A stretch of 8,695 bases of DNA from positions 1 to 8,695 of the forward strand of contig JBDNBY010000071.1 in the NCBI GenBank assembly GCA_039767595.1, written 5' to 3'. Both the position numbers and the translations under genes were made by a program. Of this stretch, positions 1-5,801 are shown piece after piece. The number at the start of each line of letters is the position of its first letter. Position 1 is the first letter of the stretch. Source of the DNA: JBDNBY01 sp039767595. Its GTDB lineage: Bacteria; Pseudomonadota; Alphaproteobacteria; Rhodobacterales; Rhodobacteraceae. The notes under the pieces were generated by a model. It had not been told where the DNA came from. It worked only from the letters and a program-made list of their open reading frames with translations, and did not search any database.

Positions 1-15
1 CGTTTTATCAGTACC

Positions 16-525
16 TTAAGCGGCGCGGCTTACCAAAACGGCATCCACTTTTTGAGCGGCGGCATCTTCGTCGCCGTTATCAACGGCTGCCATCTCGCGC
101 GTCAACCGATCTAGCGCCGCCTCATAAAGCTGACGCTCAGAATAGCTTTGTTCGCGTTGGTCATCACTGCGATGCAGGTCGCGGACCACTTCGGCAATGG
201 CAATCAAATCGCCTGAGTTGATCTTTTGTTCATATTCCTGCGCGCGGCGGGACCACATGGCGCGCTTGTTCTTAGCCTTGCCCTTGAGGACTTGCATCGC
301 TTTTGACACGACATCAGGCGAGCTGAGCGTCCGCATGCCGACATCTTCTGCTTTGTTTGTAGGCACGCGCAACGTCATTTTGTCTTTGTCAAAGGCAATT
401 ACAAATAGTTCGAGTTCCATGCCGGCGATTTCTTGGGTCTCGATCGATACGATCTTGCCAACGCCATGTGCAGGATAGACAATAAAATCGTCAGGGCGAA
501 AGCCGCTGTCAGAAGTTTTACTCAT
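16..525 (-). CDS. carD: CarD/CdnL-family RNA polymerase-binding transcriptional regulator
   Basis: 169 residues. CarD-family proteins bind the RNA polymerase beta subunit through an N-terminal Tudor-like domain and stabilise the open promoter complex through a C-terminal helical domain; in Rhodobacter sphaeroides CarD is known to activate many promoters that lack the T at -7. Visible here is the N-terminal signature FIVYPAHGVGKI (about residues 14-25), a beta-rich segment to about residue 67, then a helical, charged C-terminal half. Trp91 in KRAMWSRR matches the position of the conserved Trp that wedges at the upstream edge of the transcription bubble in mycobacterial CarD. The ATG at 525 places the conserved domain at the usual distance from the N-terminus; the upstream AAGAGAAGA is a modest ribosome binding site. 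It lies downstream of fdxA on the same strand, separated by 169 bp that include a likely terminator, so it probably has its own promoter. The last residues are Ala-rich and likely disordered. Confidence 0.95.
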   Translation of the reverse strand: MSKTSDSGFRPDDFIVYPAHGVGKIVSIETQEIAGMELELFVIAFDKDKMTLRVPTNKAEDVGMRTLSSPDVVSKAMQVLKGKAKNKRAMWSRRAQEYEQKINSGDLIAIAEVVRDLHRSDDQREQSYSERQLYEAALDRLTREMAAVDNGDEDAAAQKVDAVLVSRAA

Positions 526-646
526 ATTGGGTCTTCTCTTTTCACATCAGTGGTCAGGTTTTGCTCAGCTGTCAGACGGAAGAACACCGCAGACAGACAC
601 CTGTTATTCATTCAGACACTCTACATATCATAAAATTGCCTTGCTG
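526..646 (-). promoter_or_regulatory. carD upstream region with candidate promoter and repeated CAGAC boxes
   Basis: On the minus strand a TATGAT hexamer (632-627) could serve as a -10 element, giving a leader of roughly 95 nt, but no good -35 is seen 17 bp upstream because that position falls in the G-run of the neighbouring terminator. The plus strand carries CAGACAC at 594-600 and again at 613-619, with shorter CAGAC copies at 573-577 and 590-594. The main copies are spaced about 19-21 bp. Seen directly: the repeats. Inferred: that they are regulator contacts. The promoter assignment is weak. Confidence 0.3.
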
Positions 647-677
647 AAAACCCCCGCGCTCTGGGCGTCAGCGGGCC
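647..677 (-). terminator. Likely rho-independent terminator after fdxA
   Basis: Read on the minus strand, CCCGC (675-671) pairs with GCGGG (657-653). The 13-nt loop between the arms may pair further. The stem is followed by GG and then TTTT (650-647). It starts about 20 nt beyond the fdxA stop and would end the helicase-S4-fdxA transcript before carD. The perfect stem is short and the T-run has only four bases, so it may be partial. Confidence 0.5.
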
Positions 678-694
678 AAGGTCATTCGGCAGGG

Positions 695-1033
695 TTAGCC
701 GCCTTCGCCGGGTGTTTCTGAGAAGAGTTTCTCAAGTTTCCCTGTTTCGCCGTCGCGCTCTTCGGCGTCAGGCAATGGATCTTTCTTCGTCACGATGACT
801 GGCCACATCTCTGCGTATTTGCGGTTCATCTCGACCCAAGGCTCCATCCCGGCATCAGTATCCGGCTTGATCGCATCGGCGGGGCACTCTGGCTCGCACA
901 CGCCGCAATCGATGCATTCATCGGGATGAATCACAAGCATATTTTCCCCCTCATAGAAGCAATCAACGGGGCAGACTTCTACACAATCAGTGTATTTACA
1001 TGCGATACAGTTATCTGTGACGATATAGGTCAT
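695..1033 (-). CDS. fdxA: 7Fe ferredoxin, [3Fe-4S][4Fe-4S] type
   Basis: 112 residues, a cytoplasmic electron carrier of the Azotobacter FdI / FdxA family. By comparison with that family, Cys9, Cys17 and Cys50 should hold the [3Fe-4S] cluster, and Cys21, Cys40, Cys43 and Cys46 the [4Fe-4S] cluster. Cys12 and Cys25 match the non-ligand cysteines of FdI. The Cys-rich core is followed by a 60-residue C-terminal extension typical of the proteobacterial form. The reading frame is open upstream to an ATG at 1066, but the family begins exactly at MTYIVTDNC, and AAGG (1047-1044) precedes this ATG by 10 nt, so 1033 is chosen. The gene follows the S4-domain gene at a distance that implies co-transcription. 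Its redox partner cannot be told from the window. Confidence 0.95.
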   Translation of the reverse strand: MTYIVTDNCIACKYTDCVEVCPVDCFYEGENMLVIHPDECIDCGVCEPECPADAIKPDTDAGMEPWVEMNRKYAEMWPVIVTKKDPLPDAEERDGETGKLEKLFSETPGEGG

Positions 1034-1069
1034 ACGAGCTTTACCTTTTTTTCTAGCAACTGACATAAA

Positions 1070-1366
1070 TCAGCCGCGCGGATCAATCAACTCCCGTGGC
1101 TCATCTTTTGGTGTCAAATCGACATAGAGCAGCTGCGCCTCTTTGGCGGGGCCTCGTTTTTGTGCAAATTCAAGCACTTCGACCACGCGCACGGTGCGGG
1201 CCTGAGTGAACGTCAGCACATCCCCCACGGCGATGGTCGCCGAGGGTTTTTTGTGTTTGACGCCGTTGATCCGAACATGCCCTTTTTCGATAACAGTCTG
1301 GGCCAATGCGCGGGTTTTGAAAAACCGCGCATGCCAGAGCCATTTATCAACACGCTCTTTGTCCAA
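1070..1366 (-). CDS. S4-domain RNA-binding protein, Hsp15 (HslR)-like
   Basis: 98 residues. The S4 fold binds structured RNA; E. coli Hsp15 binds free 50S subunits that carry stalled nascent chains. The S4 signature spans about residues 4-50, with RVDKWLWHARFFKTR at the N-terminus and the GHVRING turn at about 29-35. It is shorter than E. coli Hsp15 and lacks that protein's long basic C-terminal extension. No ATG or GTG is available near the domain start. The only suitable start is TTG at 1366, 4 nt after the helicase stop, with no clear Shine-Dalgarno sequence, which suggests translational coupling to the helicase. Pairing with an RNA helicase supports a role in RNA or ribosome metabolism, but the Hsp15 function is inferred from the family only. 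Confidence 0.88.
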   Translation of the reverse strand: MDKERVDKWLWHARFFKTRALAQTVIEKGHVRINGVKHKKPSATIAVGDVLTFTQARTVRVVEVLEFAQKRGPAKEAQLLYVDLTPKDEPRELIDPRG

Positions 1367-1370
1367 CGGA

Positions 1371-4214
1371 TTACTTTTTCTGCGAAAGGCCCATCAGAGC
1401 GGCCGCAAATGGATTGTCGGGATCGATTTTCTTTTCGGGCTTTGGCGGTCTTGCGGCTTGGGGCCGCTTAGCTTTGCCTTTGGGCCCTTTGGCGTTTTGG
1501 CCGCCTTTGGCATGAGGCTTACCGCGCGGCTTGTCACCTGTGGTGCGGCGCTCTTGGCGTGGCTCCGGACGGCGTCCCCAACGGAAGGTGTAAAACACTT
1601 CCATCTCGGGCGCAGCCGCGGCCGCAACCTCAGTGGCGCTTTGCGGTGCGGCATCTTGATCCGGCTGCGTCTCCTCAGCTGGCACATCCTCTGTGGGCGT
1701 ATCGGCGGTGGGCGTATCGGCGGTGGGCGTATCGGCGGTGGGCGTATCGGCGGTCTGCGCATCTGCCTCACTGCCCGCCTCTTGAGATGGCGCAGCGTCA
1801 GGGACATTTTCCGCCTCGACCGCTGTGTCAGACGCAGGCGCAGCCTTAACTTTTGCCCGCTCGTCCTTTTCGGCACTGTAGCCAAGACCCTGCATCAAAT
1901 CGGCAAATTGCTCTAGTGTGGTGCCCGTGATCGAGAGCATGTCTGCGTTTGCCTCAAACCCAGCGCGCGTGTCTTGGGCGCGCAGCAAATCGGCGAGCCG
2001 CTCGAGCATATCCACGCGAATGGCGCGCTCACCGGCGATGCGGTAGCCGGACATTGTGTCGGCCTTGGGTCCGGCAAAACTCGTCGATGGCACTGTCACG
2101 ACACCTGCAGGCGGCGGGGCGATAAAATCATCCAAACCTTGGGCCAGCGAGCTGAGCAAAACGCGCATCCGTGTCGGCGCAGGCTTTAACACAAGCGGCA
2201 GGAAAATCGTGAATTGACCAAAGCGCACCCCATGTTTGCGCAACAAGCCGCGCGCATCTTGGTCAAGGGCTTTGACATCATCGGCCACATCTTGGCGGCG
2301 AATGACACCGAAGTTTTCAAACAGCTGAAACGCAAACCCGCGTGCGAGGCCCGTCAGTGTTTCGTCATTTTTCATCGTCAAAAGCGGCTCGAACGCCGCG
2401 GCGATTTTTCGGTCAATGAAATGCTGAAGACGGCGCTGCACTTTATCAACGACATCTTGGCCGGCCAAGTCATCAACAAATGCCATGACGCGTGGACGAT
2501 ATGGATCCTCAGAGGCGACAATTTTGCCCACGGCATCGGTGCCCCACATTAAACCACCTTGGTCTGTGAAATCGATCTCTGTGTCCGGCGCGTTGTAAAA
2601 CTTATCTGCGCGCAGGTGAAAATGCGGCACGAGCGCCTGCAGCGACGCTGTCTTTAACGTCTTGGCCTCTTGCCCTGAGGCATTTTGATCAGGACGGAAA
2701 CGGAACCCTTCGAGGCGACCAACGAATTCTCCTTCGACGGTCACATCACCTTTATCATCTACATTGGCCAAGAGGGCCTCCTTCTGGTTTAAACGCCGCA
2801 ACAGCACCGAGGTGCGGCGGTCAACAAATCTTTGTGTTAGGCGCGTGTGCAGCACATCTGACAATCTATCTTCTACAGATTGCGCCTCGGCACGCCAATG
2901 CCCTTCGTCTTTAACCCATCCACGGCGTTGTGCAACATATGTCCACGTCCGAATATAGGCTAATCGCTTAGAAATGGCATCTATATCACCATCTGGGCGA
3001 TCTAGACGGTCGATTTGCCGTGCCAGCCAGTCATTTGGGATTGCACCGTCTTCGTGCAAAAAGTTGTAAATCTGGCTGATCAGCTGCACATGTTCACTTG
3101 GGCTGATGCTGCGAAAATCAGGAATGCGGCACACATCCCACAATAGGCGAATCGATGCCACATCCGAGGCACGGGCAAACACTTCGTCATCTTCGGCCGC
3201 AAATCGAAGTGTGCGCGCATCATCCGCTTCGCGCGCTTTGACCAGCCTCTCATGCGTGGGCGCCACATCGAGAGAGGCCAAAAGGGCGTCAACCGTCGCA
3301 AAATTCAAATCGTGCGAGCGCCAATTGATCCGCTGAATGGGGGTAAAGCGATGTTCCATAATCGCCTGCGCCATGCCCTCATCCAATGATGGCGCATCCC
3401 CTGTGACACCAAAGGTGCCATCGGACATGCCCCGCCCTGCGCGGCCGGCAATTTGCGCCAATTCATTGGGCGCCAAATCGCGCATTTTGCGCCCATCAAA
3501 TTTACTCAGCGCAGAAAAGGCCACATGGTTCAAATCCAAGTTCAGCCCCATGCCAATCGCATCTGTGGCCACAAGGTAATCCACCTCGCCGTTTTGATAC
3601 ATTTCCACTTGGGCGTTGCGCGTGCGTGGGCTCAGCGCGCCCATGACAACGGCCGCCCCGCCCTTGAGACGGCGCAGCAACTCGGCAGTGGCATAGACAT
3701 TATCAACCGAAAACCCCACAATCGCCGAGCGTGGTTTGAGCCGTGAGATTTTACGCGAGCCATCATATGTCAGCTGCGAGAGGCGCCGACGATCTAAAAA
3801 CTCGACATCCTCAATAAGGGCGGCAATCACGCCGCGCATCGTATGAGCCCCTAAAAACACCGTTTCATGCACGCCGCGGGTATGAAGCATCCGATCGGTA
3901 AAGATATGCCCGCGCTCGGGATCTGCACAGAGTTGGATTTCATCGATAGCGACAAATTCCGCGCCGATATCTTGGGGCATCGCCTCGACGGTGCAAATCC
4001 AATATTTCGGCTTGGGCGGCACAATCCGCTCTTCGCCTGTGACCAATGCCACATTGAGCGCGCCGCGGGCTTTGACGACTTTGTCATACACTTCTTTGGC
4101 CAACAGCCGCAGCGGAAAGCCCATCACGCCAGAGCGATATCCAAGCATCCGCTCAATCGCATAATGCGTTTTACCCGTGTTGGTTGGCCCCAAAACTGCA
4201 ATGATTTTCGACAT
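1371..4214 (-). CDS. SUV3-like DEAD/DEAH-type RNA helicase with long disordered tail
   Basis: 947 residues from the ATG at 4214. Superfamily 2 helicase resembling mitochondrial SUV3, which unwinds RNA and works with exoribonucleases in RNA decay. Motifs in order: Walker A GPTNTGKT (9-16), TGEE (59-62), Walker B DEIQ (91-94, the SUV3-type box), LGAHTM (121-126), motif V ATDAIGMGLN (216-225) and motif VI QIAGRAGR (254-261). A long alpha-helical middle part of unknown role follows. From about residue 780 the protein becomes acidic and Ala/Pro/Thr-rich, with TADTP repeated in tandem, then has a short ordered segment (EVFYTFRWGRR) and ends in a Lys/Arg-rich basic tail. A GTG start at 4247 would add 11 residues before the Walker A strand and is less likely. 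First gene of a probable operon with the S4 gene and fdxA. The substrate in bacteria is not established; the RNA role is inferred from the family and the S4 neighbour. Confidence 0.93.
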   Translation of the reverse strand: MSKIIAVLGPTNTGKTHYAIERMLGYRSGVMGFPLRLLAKEVYDKVVKARGALNVALVTGEERIVPPKPKYWICTVEAMPQDIGAEFVAIDEIQLCADPERGHIFTDRMLHTRGVHETVFLGAHTMRGVIAALIEDVEFLDRRRLSQLTYDGSRKISRLKPRSAIVGFSVDNVYATAELLRRLKGGAAVVMGALSPRTRNAQVEMYQNGEVDYLVATDAIGMGLNLDLNHVAFSALSKFDGRKMRDLAPNELAQIAGRAGRGMSDGTFGVTGDAPSLDEGMAQAIMEHRFTPIQRINWRSHDLNFATVDALLASLDVAPTHERLVKAREADDARTLRFAAEDDEVFARASDVASIRLLWDVCRIPDFRSISPSEHVQLISQIYNFLHEDGAIPNDWLARQIDRLDRPDGDIDAISKRLAYIRTWTYVAQRRGWVKDEGHWRAEAQSVEDRLSDVLHTRLTQRFVDRRTSVLLRRLNQKEALLANVDDKGDVTVEGEFVGRLEGFRFRPDQNASGQEAKTLKTASLQALVPHFHLRADKFYNAPDTEIDFTDQGGLMWGTDAVGKIVASEDPYRPRVMAFVDDLAGQDVVDKVQRRLQHFIDRKIAAAFEPLLTMKNDETLTGLARGFAFQLFENFGVIRRQDVADDVKALDQDARGLLRKHGVRFGQFTIFLPLVLKPAPTRMRVLLSSLAQGLDDFIAPPPAGVVTVPSTSFAGPKADTMSGYRIAGERAIRVDMLERLADLLRAQDTRAGFEANADMLSITGTTLEQFADLMQGLGYSAEKDERAKVKAAPASDTAVEAENVPDAAPSQEAGSEADAQTADTPTADTPTADTPTADTPTEDVPAEETQPDQDAAPQSATEVAAAAAPEMEVFYTFRWGRRPEPRQERRTTGDKPRGKPHAKGGQNAKGPKGKAKRPQAARPPKPEKKIDPDNPFAAALMGLSQKK
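1694..1753. repeat. In-frame tandem repeat, 4 x 15 bp, in the helicase gene
   Basis: The unit TGGGCGTATCGGCGG occurs four times without a mismatch (1694-1708, 1709-1723, 1724-1738, 1739-1753). On the coding (minus) strand it encodes TADTP repeats at about helicase residues 821-841. The unit is five codons long, so changes in copy number keep the frame. Perfect identity at synonymous positions points to recent expansion by slippage. Confidence 0.95.
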
Positions 4215-4455
4215 CAATCGTATCCGTTCCAACCCGCGCGCCCGCACGCAGGCCTCATGTTAACCGCGTGCTCGCGCGCTATCTGTGCCTTGTTGTTGTC
4301 ATTTGGACAAGACCTGTCTTATCTTTACGATCCAAATTGATAATTTTTCCCACTTTACTCAAGGGAAAGTGCCAGTTAGCCTAAGGTGAGCTATTATTTT
4401 TTTGAAATTTGACCTATGTATTGCGCAAAACAATTTATAATCGACGAGGACTTCT
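4215..4455. promoter_or_regulatory. Divergent intergenic region between helicase and SCP2 genes
   Basis: 241 bp. The part nearest the helicase is GC-rich and the part nearest the SCP2 gene is AT-rich. It must hold the helicase promoter (minus strand, no convincing hexamers found) and the SCP2 promoter. Other visible elements are a 6-bp inverted repeat CACTTT/AAAGTG (4351-4356 with 4366-4371), a T-rich run (4394-4403), a palindrome TTGCGCAA (4421-4428) and a Shine-Dalgarno GAGGA (4446-4450) five bases before the SCP2 ATG. Confidence 0.6.
4303..4331 (+). promoter_or_regulatory. Candidate promoter of the SCP2-hydrolase operon
   Basis: TGGACA (4304-4309) is followed after 16 bp by TACGAT (4326-4331). 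The -35 matches TTGACA at 5 of 6 positions and the -10 matches TATAAT at 4 of 6, including A at -11 and T at -7. The start would be near 4338, giving a leader of about 118 nt. An inverted repeat AAGAC-CT-GTCTT (4309-4320) overlaps the end of the -35 and the first half of the spacer. Prediction from sequence only. Confidence 0.4.
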
Positions 4456-4743
4456 ATGAGTACACTCCTAAATGAAGCGCTCCAAGCTGTGACCACCAAA
4501 CTTGGGGATCAAGACCTGCCTGGAACGGTTAAATTCACTCTCAATGGTGAAGGCAGCATCGTTATCGATGGAGCAGGCGCACGTATTTCTGATGAAGAGA
4601 CCGACGTAACGCTCAGCGCAGATCCAGAGGTGTTCAAAGATATCCTCGAGGGCAATCTTGGTGCGACAGGTGCCTTTATGACGGGGCGGCTCTCCATCGA
4701 TGGAAACATGGGCATCGCCATGCAGCTGGCAAGCTATTTCTAA
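4456..4743 (+). CDS. SCP2 sterol-binding domain protein
   Basis: 95 residues made of a single SCP2 domain. SCP2 folds bind hydrophobic ligands (sterols, fatty acyl chains, phospholipids) in a tunnel; the bacterial ligand is unknown. Visible features are an N-terminal helix, a central beta strand KFTLNGEGSIVIDG (about 26-39), and the conserved end with FMTGRLSIDGNMGIAMQL before the final SYF, which closes the pocket in this family. There is no signal peptide, so it is cytoplasmic. The ATG at 4456 has GAGGA five bases upstream. The following alpha/beta hydrolase gene begins 28 nt after its stop with no terminator between them, so the two are probably co-transcribed. An attractive but untested reading is that the carrier presents a lipid to the hydrolase. 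Confidence 0.9.
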   Translation: MSTLLNEALQAVTTKLGDQDLPGTVKFTLNGEGSIVIDGAGARISDEETDVTLSADPEVFKDILEGNLGATGAFMTGRLSIDGNMGIAMQLASYF

Positions 4744-4771
4744 TCTTTTTTGTGTTCAGTGAATTTTAAAA

Positions 4772-5710
4772 ATGAATTTAGACGCCCCGTTTTTTGATGA
4801 TATTGCACAGCGCCCTGAGGGCAGCGTGGTGACATGGCTCACCACGGGTGACAACTTGCGTCTTCGTGCGCTCTATGCGCCCGCCCCTGATGCTTGGGGT
4901 CTGGTACAAATCCATGCGGGCCGCACTGAATTCATTGAAAAATATGCCGAAATCATCGCGATTTTTCAATCCGTAGGCCTGAGTGTTGTTACCTGTGATT
5001 GGCGCGGCCAAGGCTTGTCTGATCGTGTACACAAAGATCCCAATATTGGCCATATCGATCAGTTTTCAGACTATCAACACGATGTGGTTGCAATGCGTGA
5101 ATATGCCAAAAGCTTTGACGCAGACCTGCCTGAGTATGTCTTGGGCCATTCGATGGGCGGGGCCATTGCGTTGCGCACGATTTTGGATACGGCCCCCTTC
5201 AAAGCAGCTGGTTTTTCGGGCCCAATGTGGGGCATTGAGCTGCCTCAAATTGTCACGACGTTCTATCCGCTTGCCGTCGCGTTCTCGCGCATGTTTTATG
5301 GCCTGAATAAATATGCCTATGGCACAAATGAAATATCTTATTTGAAAAAAGCTGCCTTTGAAAACAATAACCTGACCTTTGACCGCGCGCAATTTGAGGC
5401 TCTTCGCCACCAAGTCCTCGCACATGACGAGCTCAACATCGGCGGCCCGAGTTTGAGATGGATTGATCAAGCGGTCAAAGAATGCCGCCAATTGGTCAAT
5501 GCGCCGGCCCCCAGCTGCCCTTGCCTCACGTTTCTAGGGGACCATGAGAGTATCGTCTCGAGTGATGTCATCAAAAAACGACATGAAACTTGGCCCAACT
5601 CAGAGCTGGTGATTTTGCCGCGCACACAGCACGAAACCTTAATGACCGCCCCTGCAGAGCGCGACGCGACGATGCGCAAAATGATCGACCATTTCCGCAA
5701 GCACCGCTAA
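4772..5710 (+). CDS. Alpha/beta hydrolase, lysophospholipase (PldB)-like
   Basis: 312 residues, serine hydrolase of the monoacylglycerol lipase / lysophospholipase group. The early strand-turn VQIHAGRTEFIEKY (45-58) is the oxyanion-side loop seen in this group, followed by CDWRGQGLSDR (75-85). The nucleophile elbow is GHSMGG with Ser127. The catalytic His is His287 in RTQHETL. At the usual acid position of the G-x-x-D-x-I/V-V motif the sequence reads GDHESIV, which puts Glu259 where Asp is normal; Asp257 lies two residues earlier. A cap region lies roughly at 150-240. No signal peptide is seen, so it is probably cytoplasmic or membrane-peripheral. The ATG at 4772 lacks a clear Shine-Dalgarno sequence, consistent with coupling to the SCP2 gene. 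The substrate is unproven; a lysophospholipid or monoacylglycerol is the family-based guess. Confidence 0.88.
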   Translation: MNLDAPFFDDIAQRPEGSVVTWLTTGDNLRLRALYAPAPDAWGLVQIHAGRTEFIEKYAEIIAIFQSVGLSVVTCDWRGQGLSDRVHKDPNIGHIDQFSDYQHDVVAMREYAKSFDADLPEYVLGHSMGGAIALRTILDTAPFKAAGFSGPMWGIELPQIVTTFYPLAVAFSRMFYGLNKYAYGTNEISYLKKAAFENNNLTFDRAQFEALRHQVLAHDELNIGGPSLRWIDQAVKECRQLVNAPAPSCPCLTFLGDHESIVSSDVIKKRHETWPNSELVILPRTQHETLMTAPAERDATMRKMIDHFRKHR

Positions 5711-5721
5711 CAGCCCTGTTA
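5708..5721. repeat. Perfect DNA dyad overlapping the hydrolase stop codon
   Basis: TAACAG-CC-CTGTTA has six-base arms and a two-base spacer and includes the TAA stop. There is no T-run after it, so it is not a normal terminator. It could be a protein-binding site upstream of pepF or a chance palindrome. Confidence 0.35.
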
Positions 5722-5743
5722 CCGACGAATTGCCCTGTCACCC

Positions 5744-5758
5744 TTGCACTTCATGCAA
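5744..5758. promoter_or_regulatory. Dyad upstream of pepF, possible operator
   Basis: TTGCA-N5-TGCAA (5744-5748 and 5754-5758) is a perfect dyad with arms half a helical turn long, centred about 50 bp before the pepF ATG. The spacing resembles sites of dimeric helix-turn-helix regulators. No clear -35/-10 pair is visible in this 91-bp gap; TACAGT (5777-5782) is a weak -10 candidate. The role is inferred. Confidence 0.3.
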
Positions 5759-5790
5759 CGTCGGCTTAGCTGTGGGTACAGTTTACGCAA

Positions 5791-5795
5791 AAGGA
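5791..5795 (+). promoter_or_regulatory. Ribosome binding site that fixes the pepF start
   Basis: AAGGA ends six bases before the ATG at 5802. The frame is open further upstream to a TTG at 5730, but that extension is Cys-rich, unlike the family, and lacks a ribosome binding site. Confidence 0.75.
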
Positions 5796-5801
5796 TGCTC
5801 G

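Noticed and set aside
1034..1066. 11-residue N-terminal extension of the ferredoxin
   Set aside because: The FdxA family starts at MTYIVTDNC, and AAGG lies upstream of that ATG. The earlier ATG lacks a ribosome binding site.
1694..1753. Possible CRISPR-like array
   Set aside because: The repeats are directly adjacent with no spacers and keep the helicase reading frame, so this is a protein-coding tandem repeat.
1206..1916. A 236-codon plus-strand frame opposite the helicase tail, with repeated GGGRI
   Set aside because: It is the antisense shadow of the 15-bp tandem repeat and GC-rich tail. It resembles no protein family, whereas the minus strand encodes a clear helicase.
4215..4247. GTG start adding 11 residues to the helicase
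   Set aside because: The Walker A strand starts right after the ATG at 4214, as in related helicases, and the extra residues are basic and unconserved in character.
3867..4340. A 157-codon plus-strand frame opposite the helicase N-terminus
   Set aside because: It lies opposite the conserved helicase motifs, has no family resemblance and no credible ribosome binding site.
4436..4441. Perfect TATAAT just before the SCP2 gene
   Set aside because: The start would fall at about 4448, within the Shine-Dalgarno sequence and only 8 nt before the ATG, and the nearest TTGACC (4409-4414) is 21 bp away. It is probably part of an AT-rich leader.
5730..5801. 24-residue N-terminal extension of PepF from a TTG start
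   Set aside because: The ATG at 5802 has a good AAGGA at the right distance and matches the family N-terminus. The extension is Cys-rich and unlike the family.
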